Assembly: GCA_025964555.1 (NCBI GenBank)
Contig: JAOPYQ010000042.1
Span: 60,529-124,528 of the forward strand
From: Thermoleophilia bacterium
GTDB lineage: Bacteria; Actinomycetota; Thermoleophilia; Gaiellales; SKUG01
DNA length: 64,000 nt
Direction of reading: 5' to 3'
The notes under the pieces are model-generated. The model was not told the DNA's origin and ran no database searches. It was given only the letters and a program-made list of their open reading frames with translations. Position numbers and translations under genes: made by a program. Of this stretch, positions 33,179-40,933 are shown in pieces (the first letter of the stretch is position 1; every line of letters begins with the position of its first letter).

Positions 33179-36100
33179 GTGCGTCCCACTCTCACACGTA
33201 TGCGCGCGATCGCGGTCGCGCTCGTCAGCTCCTCGATATTGGTGCTGCCCACTGCCGCCCATGCTGCCCCGGTGGCCACGTTCGACTCGTTCGTCGAGGT
33301 CACCAATCCGCAGTACCAGTACGCCACGGGCAACGTCCTGTGGTTCAACTCGATCACATCCGGCTCGACAACGGTGCGCATCAACGCCATTGACGCAGGC
33401 GCGGGCATGAACCGGGTCGACCTGCCCAACCTCGGCAGCGGTTGGACACTCGGCGGCTCGGACACCACCGCTCCGTCGCCCTACGCATGGAACTACAACT
33501 GGTCCACCGGTGCCGACAGCGGCGTCGTGAACGCCATCGCCTGGTCGAACGACGGATCGTCGGTCTCAGTGCCCTTCGAAGTTCGCGCCGACAGTTTGCC
33601 CCCGGGCGGCGGCAGCCTGACCCTCCCGACGACCGTGACGAATGCCATGTCGATCGACGTACCCTTCACGTATCCGACGGATGCAGGCTCTGGGTTGCAG
33701 TCGATCCAGCTCCAGCGTCGCGTAGCCACGTATTCGGGCAAGACCTGCAGTGCCTGGAGCGCGTGGGCGAACATCGGCGCACCGAACCCGGTGTCGCCGT
33801 TCACCGACTCGACCCTGATCGACGGTCAGTGCTACCAGTACTGGATGAAGGTCGTCGACAACGTCGGCAACAACCTCGCGCACATGCAGAGCGGCGAAGT
33901 TCGCATCGATCGGGTCGCGCCGACGGGAACGATCAGCGCCACGCCGCTGGACCCGTTCGTGAACGAGGTAAGCCTCTCGGGTACGTCGGCGGACTCGGGG
34001 TCAGGCGTGGCGAACGCCGTCGTCACATTCGATGGTCCCGGCGCGAACGACGGCCACTTGTGCACGAAGGGCACGGCTCCTGAGACCTGGACATGCCCGT
34101 GGCGAACGCAGTATCGGACGCCGGGCATGTACAACGTCGTGCTGACCGTGACTGACTTCGCCGGCAACGTGTCCATCATCACCCGCGCCGTAGTGGTCGA
34201 CCCGCCTCCAGTTGTCGTCGACCGGAGCTCGGGCAACACGCTCACCGAAGGTGGCGCGAGCAACACCTTCGACATCGTTCTTGGCAACCAGCCAACCGCG
34301 AACGTCACGATCTCACTCACCACCAACGACCAGGTCACCATCGACGGCTCGACTCGAACATTCACGCCCGCGAACTGGAACGTGCCGCAGACGGTGTCGG
34401 TGACTGCCATCGACGACGCGGTCGACGAGGACGGCCCCTACACCTCCCATCAGGGTGTGATCCACCTGGCCTCGGCCAGCACCGACCCCGCATTCAACGG
34501 TGTCGCGATCCAAGATGCCGGGTTCGGCATCGATGACAACGACGTGGCCGGCGTCGACGTGTCAGTCGGACCGCCGTCGCCCCTCGCGGTCGATGAAGCA
34601 GGCCCCACGAGCGCGACGTTCGCGGTCTCGCTCGCGACCGAGCCCACCGGCACCGTCGCCATCGACGTTGTCGACGCCGCAGGGCAGGTCACTGCTACGC
34701 CCGCGTCGCTCACGTTCACGCCGGCCAACTGGAACGTGCCGCAGGTCGTCACGGTCACCGCGATCGACGACGCCGTCGTCGAGGGAGCGCACGCCGACTC
34801 GATCACGTTCACGACGACGAGCGTCGACGGCGAATACGACACGCTCACCATCCCGGACGTGTCCGTGTCAGTCGCCGACAACGACAGCGCCGGTCCGAGC
34901 GGCTCCGCAACCGCGACACTCACCGGTTTCACCGAGATGACCGGCGCACCGTTCCAGCACGCTTCCGGTTCGACGCTCTGGTTCAACCCGACGCAGTCGG
35001 GATCGTTCACGGTGAACGCCACCGCCACCGCACTGCCCGGTCTCGCATTCGTCACGTTCCCGACGCTCGGCGCGGGTTGGACGCCCAGCGCGGACACCGT
35101 CGACATGGTGCTGCCATACGGCGCGACGTATGCCTGGTCAGCCGGCGCCACCGCGCCCGGCGCGAAGACGATCGTCGCCACCTCGACAGGCGGCACGACC
35201 GGCTCGGCGCCATTCACCGTCGCCGCCGATTCCACGCCCCCCGCCGGGCCCACGATCGTCGCGCAGTCGACCGTCACCCGCGATACCTCCGTGCCCGTGT
35301 CGGGAATGGCCGGCACCGACTCGCAGTCCGGCATCGGCACCTGGCGCTATCAGCGCCGCACGGCCGCGCTCGCCAGCGACGCGTGCGGACCGTACGGCAG
35401 CTGGGCGGACCTCAACGGGATGAACCCTGCCGGTCCGGTCAGCGACGCGTCGCTCCCGGACGGCTCGTGCCTGCAATACCAGCTGGTCGTCACCGACAAC
35501 GTCGGCAACGCCTCCACCGCCACGCAGGCCGGGGAGCTGCGCGTGGACCGCACCGCGCCGCTGGGCACGATCGACCCCGTCACCGCTCCGCTGCACGGCA
35601 CCGTCACGCTGAGCGGCAGTGCATTCGACTCGACGACGCGCGTGCGCTCGGTCGCGGTGATGGTGGAGGACCGCTACTCGATCTGCGCGAGCGCGCCGCT
35701 CGTGAACGGTCGCTGGTCGTGCGAGTGGTCGATCGGCCCCAGCGAGGTCGGACCGGCGACGATCAAGATCACGATCACCGACGCTGCGGGCCAACGCAGC
35801 TCCGTCACGCAGCCCGTCACGGTCGTCGCCCCTCCGAGTCCGCTCGGGCCGCGGGAGGAAGACATCGATCGCACGCCGCCGGTCGTCGGGCTCGCCCGCA
35901 TGCCGCTCGTCAGCTGGGACCTCGGCGTGAAGGTCAAGGCCAGCGCCTACGACGATCGTCCCGGGACGCTGGAAATCCGCATCGAGCAGCAGTCAGCCGG
36001 AGCGGCCAGCCCGCGCTTCACGCCGTGGGCGCCGTCGTTCGAGGAATCGGAGATCGTACCGCTCGAGGATCGCGGCGAGACGACCTGCTTCCGCGGCATC

Positions 36101-36502
36101 GCGATCGACGAGGCCGGCAACAAGGCGACGAGCGATCCGCGCTGCACGACGCTGCCGCTCGACGACATGGACCTCGCCGCGACGGGCAACTGGAACGAGG
36201 TCAGCTCCGGCGCCGCCTGGCTCGGCTCGGCGCGTCGCTCGACGAAGGCCGGGTCGGCGCTGTCGATCAAGGTCGCCGACGCGAACCCGGTCATCGTCGC
36301 CACCAGGTGCGCGGCGTGCGGATCGATCAAGGTGTTCCACGGCCGCAAGGTGGTCGGTGTCTACTCGCTCAAGGCGAAGAAGACGCTCGCACGACAGCTC
36401 ATCCAGCTCCCGACGGTCGCGAATCCCACGAGCGCCGCGTTCAAGATCGTCACGCTCAACAAGAAGCCCGTGATCATCGACGCGTTCGTCGCGGCGCGCT
36501 GA
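33179..36502 (+). CDS. Large secreted repeat protein with Calx-beta-like modules
   Basis: An 1107-residue exported protein. The GTG start gives MRPTLTRMRAIAVALVSSSI, a basic n-region then a Sec signal ending AAHAAP. Seen: a beta-rich module (about 40-140) that recurs near 575-680 (both with FTEMT/FVEVT, LWFN, and GWT landmarks), a thrombospondin-like segment ending DNVGN...RVDR-type text that also recurs, and two tandem Calx-beta-like units with TFTPANWNVPQ (about 395 and 520). The C-terminal 100 residues look like a separate beta domain found at the end of actinobacterial wall proteins. It has no LPXTG. It is probably a surface adhesin or structural protein. Confidence 0.85.
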   Translation: MRPTLTRMRAIAVALVSSSILVLPTAAHAAPVATFDSFVEVTNPQYQYATGNVLWFNSITSGSTTVRINAIDAGAGMNRVDLPNLGSGWTLGGSDTTAPSPYAWNYNWSTGADSGVVNAIAWSNDGSSVSVPFEVRADSLPPGGGSLTLPTTVTNAMSIDVPFTYPTDAGSGLQSIQLQRRVATYSGKTCSAWSAWANIGAPNPVSPFTDSTLIDGQCYQYWMKVVDNVGNNLAHMQSGEVRIDRVAPTGTISATPLDPFVNEVSLSGTSADSGSGVANAVVTFDGPGANDGHLCTKGTAPETWTCPWRTQYRTPGMYNVVLTVTDFAGNVSIITRAVVVDPPPVVVDRSSGNTLTEGGASNTFDIVLGNQPTANVTISLTTNDQVTIDGSTRTFTPANWNVPQTVSVTAIDDAVDEDGPYTSHQGVIHLASASTDPAFNGVAIQDAGFGIDDNDVAGVDVSVGPPSPLAVDEAGPTSATFAVSLATEPTGTVAIDVVDAAGQVTATPASLTFTPANWNVPQVVTVTAIDDAVVEGAHADSITFTTTSVDGEYDTLTIPDVSVSVADNDSAGPSGSATATLTGFTEMTGAPFQHASGSTLWFNPTQSGSFTVNATATALPGLAFVTFPTLGAGWTPSADTVDMVLPYGATYAWSAGATAPGAKTIVATSTGGTTGSAPFTVAADSTPPAGPTIVAQSTVTRDTSVPVSGMAGTDSQSGIGTWRYQRRTAALASDACGPYGSWADLNGMNPAGPVSDASLPDGSCLQYQLVVTDNVGNASTATQAGELRVDRTAPLGTIDPVTAPLHGTVTLSGSAFDSTTRVRSVAVMVEDRYSICASAPLVNGRWSCEWSIGPSEVGPATIKITITDAAGQRSSVTQPVTVVAPPSPLGPREEDIDRTPPVVGLARMPLVSWDLGVKVKASAYDDRPGTLEIRIEQQSAGAASPRFTPWAPSFEESEIVPLEDRGETTCFRGIAIDEAGNKATSDPRCTTLPLDDMDLAATGNWNEVSSGAAWLGSARRSTKAGSALSIKVADANPVIVATRCAACGSIKVFHGRKVVGVYSLKAKKTLARQLIQLPTVANPTSAAFKIVTLNKKPVIIDAFVAAR

Positions 36503-36532
36503 CACGCCGCGAGCAGGCCTTGCCCCAGGCGA

Positions 36533-37165
36533 TCAGGCAGGCAGCCACACCGCGAGCGGCTCGATCGTCTCGCCGCGCGCGCTCGCGCGCAGGATCTCGA
36601 TGACCGGATCGCTGATCGGGCGACGCGGCTGCTGCTCGAACTCGTCGATCGAGAACCAGTGGAACTCGCGGCCGCCGGTGTTCGGCAGCTCGTCGTCGAT
36701 CGTGCCCGTGAGGATCGGTGAGTACTGGATCGTCGGCGTGCGGTCGGCTCCGTAGATCGTCGATGCGAGCAGGTGGTAGACGAGCAAGCCCGACGGGTGC
36801 AGGTCGCGCGCGTGCGTTCCGGTCTCCTCGAACACCTCGCGCGAGACGGCCGCGTGGGCATCCTCGCCCGGCTCCGCGCCGCCGCCCGGGATCACGAAGC
36901 GCGAGGAGCCATCTCGGAAGGGGTAGCGGAAGATGAGGAAGCGACCATCGCTCGGTCGGGTGAGGACCGCCCGTGAGGCGATGCGTGTTCCGAATCCGTC
37001 CTCGTGGTCGAGCGCGGCGACCCGCTGCCACGTCGGCGTGTCGAACGCAGGGCGCTCGGCGCTCGCGACCTCGCGCGCGAGGGACTCCGCAAGCACCGTT
37101 CGGGCGTCGCCGGGAACGGCGAAGCGCGCGTCGATCTCCGAGTGCCAGGTGAGCGGATCGGTCAT
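36533..37165 (-). CDS. Nudix hydrolase
   Basis: A 210-residue Nudix hydrolase. The Nudix box spans about 95-117 (GGAEPGEDAHAAVSREVF, then EETG), complete with the REUXEE glutamates that bind metal. Nudix enzymes cleave nucleoside diphosphate derivatives; the substrate here is not predictable. It has a 60-residue N-terminal helical extension. The ATG has TAGCGT at 37178-37173, seven bases upstream and just past the TANGO2 stop codon, so it can be transcribed separately from the upstream genes. Confidence 0.92.
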   Translation of the reverse strand: MTDPLTWHSEIDARFAVPGDARTVLAESLAREVASAERPAFDTPTWQRVAALDHEDGFGTRIASRAVLTRPSDGRFLIFRYPFRDGSSRFVIPGGGAEPGEDAHAAVSREVFEETGTHARDLHPSGLLVYHLLASTIYGADRTPTIQYSPILTGTIDDELPNTGGREFHWFSIDEFEQQPRRPISDPVIEILRASARGETIEPLAVWLPA

Positions 37166-37178
37166 GGGCGTCACGCTA

Positions 37179-37988
37179 TCAGGGTGAAACGGAAGCGCCT
37201 GAGGTTCGTGGGGAGACGACCGTCCACTCGGTGGGATCGATCGAAGCAGTCCGGTTGACGTCGTATCGGATGCGACCGTCGGCTGAGAATCCGACGAGTG
37301 ACGCGCCGACCGTGCCGAAACCCGGTCGCTGGCGCACGCTGCAGACGGTGAGCTGGTCCAGGTCGTCGGGTGCGACGTCGCGTCCGTCGAGCAGGTCGAG
37401 CCAGGCGCCCCATGCGGCGTCGGTCGGCAGTGCCGGGTCGGGGTCGACGGCATCGAGGCGGGACAGGGCATCGAGCAGTCGCTGGCGACGTTCGCGCTCG
37501 CCCGTCAGCGTCACCGCCCGCGATGCGACGACGTGGTCGCCGGGCGCGAGCTCCTCATGGTCGAGTGCGGTGCCGTCCCAGCCCCATCGCTGGACGTGCC
37601 AGCCGCCTGCGTCGGGGGTGACGCTGACGAGGTGGAAGGACTGGTAGGCGTGCACGTCGCCGGGCGCGTCTGCCTCCAGGTCGAAGTGCACGCCGCGATC
37701 GAGCGCGAGCAGGGGCAGCGTCCCGCGCGTCGGGGATAGCGTTGGGTCGGGCATCGTGGCGGCGGGATCGAACTGGTCGGTGAGCAGCGTGAGCGCCGGC
37801 GGTGAGGCCGTGTCGACGGCGAGCCAGGTGCCGCCGGCGAGTTCATCGCGGCCGCCGAGGAAGGTCGGGTGCTGCGGCCACCACGCGCCGGGGGGCGAGG
37901 TCGGACGGTCGCGGTCCTCGTCACGCACGAAGGCGACCAGCACGGGCCAGGCTCCGTCGGGATCGAGACGCACCAGGACGGTGCACAT
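37179..37988 (-). CDS. TANGO2/NRDE family protein
   Basis: A 269-residue protein of the TANGO2 (NRDE motif) family. It starts MCTVLVRLDP, with Cys2 as the potential N-terminal nucleophile after Met removal, and has RDEDRDRPTSPPGAWW and GGRDELAGGTWLAV, the family's conserved blocks. Eukaryotic relatives affect heme and lipid handling; bacterial function is unknown. It begins three bases after the CoaBC stop, indicating an operon. Confidence 0.9.
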   Translation of the reverse strand: MCTVLVRLDPDGAWPVLVAFVRDEDRDRPTSPPGAWWPQHPTFLGGRDELAGGTWLAVDTASPPALTLLTDQFDPAATMPDPTLSPTRGTLPLLALDRGVHFDLEADAPGDVHAYQSFHLVSVTPDAGGWHVQRWGWDGTALDHEELAPGDHVVASRAVTLTGERERRQRLLDALSRLDAVDPDPALPTDAAWGAWLDLLDGRDVAPDDLDQLTVCSVRQRPGFGTVGASLVGFSADGRIRYDVNRTASIDPTEWTVVSPRTSGASVSP

Positions 37989-37990
37989 CG

Positions 37991-39391
37991 TCAGCGCACC
38001 TCGCGCAGCTTCGGCCGTCGCGAGCTGACCGCGACGCGTTCCTGGAGTGCGGCGTCGAGCACGCGCTCGGCGATGTCGCGCTTGGGACCGACCGGGACGT
38101 CGATCGGCGTGGGCGAGCTGACGCGATGGATGGTGACGGCGTTCGTGTCGTGTTCGAAGCCTGCGTCGGCGCGACTGACATCGTTGGCGACGATGAGGTC
38201 GGCGCCGGAGCCATCGAGCTTCTCGAGCGCGTTGTCGCGCAGGTGGTCGGTCTCGGCGGCGAAGCCGACGAGGGTCTGGCCCGCGTGGCGCTCCGCGGCG
38301 ATGGCGCGGAGGATGTTCGGCGTCGGCTCGAGCTCGATCTGGGGCAGGCCGTCACGGCGCTTGAGCTTGGTGTTCGCGCATTCGGCAGGTCGGAAGTCCG
38401 CAACGGCGGCGCACATCACGATGACGTCGGCGAGCGGCACGTGCGCGAGCATGCTGTCGTGCATCTGCTGCGCGCTCTCGACCGGCAGCACCTCGATCGC
38501 TGTTCCCGCGAGCGACGGGTCCGAGGGCACGGTCGTGACGAGCTGCACGCGTGCGCCGCGCTCGAGCGCGGCATGCGCGATTGCGTGCCCCTGCTTGCCG
38601 GAGGAACGGTTGCCGATGAAGCGGACCGGGTCGATCGCCTCGCGGGTCCCACCGGCGCTCACCAGCACGGTCATGCCCTGCAGGTCGAGCGGGGCCCCGT
38701 CGGGCTGTGCGCCCGGCGCCACGATCGTCGGCGCGTCGCTCGCGGCGTCGACTGGTGCGACCTCGGCCGATGCAGCAGCAGCGACTGGCGCCACCTCCAC
38801 TGGGGGGTAGTCGGCGGTTGCGATGTTGTCGGGCGTGGCGAGCAGCTCGCCGACCCGATCGGCGATCGCCATCGGATCGGCGAGGCGGCCGGCGCCGATG
38901 TCGCCACCAGCCAGCTCACCGGAATCGGGCAGCACGAAGTGCACGCCGCGCGCCTGCAGCATCGCGACGTTGTCGCGCGTCGCCGGGTGCTCCCACATCT
39001 CCGTGTGCATGGCCGGGCACAGCAGCACGGGCGCGCGGGTGGCGAGCAGCGTGGTGGTCAGCAGGTCCGCAGAGCTGCCGGCGCGCGCAGCCGCGAGGAG
39101 GTTGGCCGTGGCGGGCGCCACGACGATGAGGTCGGCGCGCTGGCCCAGGTCGGTGTGCGGGCTCGGCTCGGGCGAATCCCACAGCGACGTGCGAGCCGGC
39201 TCAGACGCGATCGCCGAGAAGGTCGCCGCGCCGATGAATTGTTCGGCGCCCCGCGTGAGGATCGGGCTCACGAACGCGCCGCGGCGCACGAGCTCGCGGC
39301 ACAGCTCGGCTGCCTTGTACGCGGCGACGCCACCGGTGATGCCGAGCACGATGCGGCGGCCTGCGAGCGGGAGGTGCGCGGAGCGGTCCAT
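37991..39391 (-). CDS. coaBC: Phosphopantothenoylcysteine decarboxylase / phosphopantothenate-cysteine ligase
   Basis: This bifunctional enzyme makes two steps of coenzyme A synthesis. The N-terminal CoaC domain (about 8-180) shows ITGGVAAYKAAEL, the catalytic His in SPHTDLG, and the PAMHTEMWEHPATR motif. The C-terminal CoaB domain (about 235-460) has VSAGGTREAIDPVRFIGN and the K-loop region. The 466 residues include an Ala/Pro linker (about 195-235) longer than usual. The start follows CAGACT at 39403-39398 with a 6-nt gap. It heads a likely operon with the TANGO2 gene. Confidence 0.96.
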   Translation of the reverse strand: MDRSAHLPLAGRRIVLGITGGVAAYKAAELCRELVRRGAFVSPILTRGAEQFIGAATFSAIASEPARTSLWDSPEPSPHTDLGQRADLIVVAPATANLLAAARAGSSADLLTTTLLATRAPVLLCPAMHTEMWEHPATRDNVAMLQARGVHFVLPDSGELAGGDIGAGRLADPMAIADRVGELLATPDNIATADYPPVEVAPVAAAASAEVAPVDAASDAPTIVAPGAQPDGAPLDLQGMTVLVSAGGTREAIDPVRFIGNRSSGKQGHAIAHAALERGARVQLVTTVPSDPSLAGTAIEVLPVESAQQMHDSMLAHVPLADVIVMCAAVADFRPAECANTKLKRRDGLPQIELEPTPNILRAIAAERHAGQTLVGFAAETDHLRDNALEKLDGSGADLIVANDVSRADAGFEHDTNAVTIHRVSSPTPIDVPVGPKRDIAERVLDAALQERVAVSSRRPKLREVR

Positions 39392-39428
39392 GGTGGGAGT
39401 CTGCCACGTACGCCGCAGATCAAGCCGC

Positions 39429-40313
39429 CTACAGCAGCGACAACTGCAGCTCCGGCAGGATCGGGTCGATTCGGCGGTCGCGGATCCCACCCAGCTCCTG
39501 GTCGATGCGGCGCTTCACGTCGCGCACCTCGTCGGCGTACGCGTTGGGCAGGTACGCCTTCGTGAACAGCTCGACGTAGCGCTCGACCTGTTCCGGGTAG
39601 TCCTTCGCGAGCTCCTCGAGAAAGTGCTCCCGAACACCCGGGCGCAGGTTGAGGACGTTCATCCACGCATGGGTGGCGCCAGCGTCGCGCGCCTGCAGGA
39701 GCACGGCGCGGATCGATTCGGGTGTGTCGGACAGCTCGGGCAGCAGTGGAGCGAGTGCGACACCACATTTGATGCCGGCGTCCACGAGCACGCGCATCGC
39801 GCGGAACCGCTGATGCGGCGGCGCCGTGCCGGGCTCGGTCGAGCGCCACAGGTCGCGATCGACGGTGGGGATCGACAGGTGCACCTCAACGTCCGCGAGC
39901 CGCGCCGCATCCTGCAGCACGTCGACGTCGCGGACGATCATCGGGCCGCGCGTGATGATGCTGATCGGCGTGCGCGCCGCGCCGAGTTCGCGGATACAGC
40001 CACGCGTCAGCTGATAGCGACCTTCGGCCGGCTGGTAGGGGTCGGTCGCGGTGCCGATCGCGACGCCGTCGCGGTGCGTGCGCCGCGCGAGTTCGCGGCG
40101 CAGCTGCTCGACGATGCCCACCTTCACGCGAACGTTCGTGCCGTAGCGGTGGTCGCTCGGTCGTCCCGCTCGTCGCTCGAAGCCGCGGACGTAGCAGAAG
40201 GTGCACCGGTGCACACATCCGGTGTAGGGGTTGAGCGACCACTTGAACGGCATCCGCTCGACCTTCGTGAGCGCCGATCGCGCCGGCTGCTCGAGATATT
40301 CGACTCGCGACAT
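39429..40313 (-). CDS. Radical SAM protein (Rv2578c / SplB-like family)
   Basis: A 294-residue radical SAM enzyme. The 4Fe-4S cluster motif is C33-x3-C37-x2-C40 in TGCVHRCTFCYVRG, near the N-terminus, followed by the TIM-barrel text RVKVGIVEQLRREL, AIGTATDPYQPAE and VHLSIPTVDRDLWR. This is the spore-photoproduct-lyase-like family common in Actinomycetota with unknown substrate. The ATG has TACAGT at 40326-40321, seven bases upstream (leaderless pattern). Confidence 0.92.
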   Translation of the reverse strand: MSRVEYLEQPARSALTKVERMPFKWSLNPYTGCVHRCTFCYVRGFERRAGRPSDHRYGTNVRVKVGIVEQLRRELARRTHRDGVAIGTATDPYQPAEGRYQLTRGCIRELGAARTPISIITRGPMIVRDVDVLQDAARLADVEVHLSIPTVDRDLWRSTEPGTAPPHQRFRAMRVLVDAGIKCGVALAPLLPELSDTPESIRAVLLQARDAGATHAWMNVLNLRPGVREHFLEELAKDYPEQVERYVELFTKAYLPNAYADEVRDVKRRIDQELGGIRDRRIDPILPELQLSLL

Positions 40314-40471
40314 GCCAGACACTGTAGCGCGATCGTCGAACGTACGTTCGATGGCCCATGCGGGCCGAGCGAACGCGCGTGGCTTTCGAACGACAATCCG
40401 CTTCCGTACCCTATGGGCGACGCTGCCGCCGCGTGTCCACACAACCCTCCCAGACCCAAGGATCCACCAAC

Positions 40472-40846
40472 ATGCGTCTCATCCAGCCCTTCCCCGGCGG
40501 CACCCTCGAGGGTGCCCGTGCCCACCTCGTCAACGCGCAGGGCTTCGCGGCGAACGTCGCCAACAACCCGAGCGTCGACGCGCTCAAGAACCTGACCGAG
40601 GGCGTCGCCAGCGCCAAGAAGGCCGCTGCCGAGCTGTTCATGGCGCCGCCGCGTTCGGACTTCCAGGACCTGGTCGCCGCGCGCCAGCAGGTGCTCGCCG
40701 GAGCGCAGCTGCTCCAGCAGGCCGTGTCCGTGCTCAGCAACTTCGGCGGCGACCTGCCGGCCGATCCCACGCCGCACGTGAAGGGTCTCGCCGGTCAGGC
40801 GTTCGATGCCTTCGAGGCCGCGTTTGAGATCATCGACAACGACTGA
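40472..40846 (+). CDS. Small all-helical protein of unknown function
   Basis: A 124-residue protein that looks entirely alpha-helical (ALKNLTEGVASAKKAAAEL, LVAARQQVLAGAQLLQQAV), with a short Pro/Gly start MRLIQPFPGG. No signal peptide. Its length, helical pattern and 5' leader (CCCTCCC... CCCAAGGATC before the ATG) resemble the gene at 59121-59504, so the two may be distant paralogues. AAGGATC is the likely ribosome site. A strong bidirectional terminator follows. Confidence 0.7.
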   Translation: MRLIQPFPGGTLEGARAHLVNAQGFAANVANNPSVDALKNLTEGVASAKKAAAELFMAPPRSDFQDLVAARQQVLAGAQLLQQAVSVLSNFGGDLPADPTPHVKGLAGQAFDAFEAAFEIIDND

Positions 40847-40894
40847 GCGAGCGACGTGGCGCGCGAAGCGCGCACCCAGCGAGCGAACAGATCA

Positions 40895-40928
40895 CTGCGA
40901 AGGGCGTCCCTCGGGGCGCCCTTCGCAG
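40895..40928. terminator. Strong bidirectional terminator
   Basis: CTGCGAAGGGCG (40895-40906) pairs perfectly with CGCCCTTCGCAG (40917-40928) across a 10-nt loop, between convergent genes ending at 40846 and 40934. Confidence 0.75.
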
Positions 40929-40933
40929 CGTCG

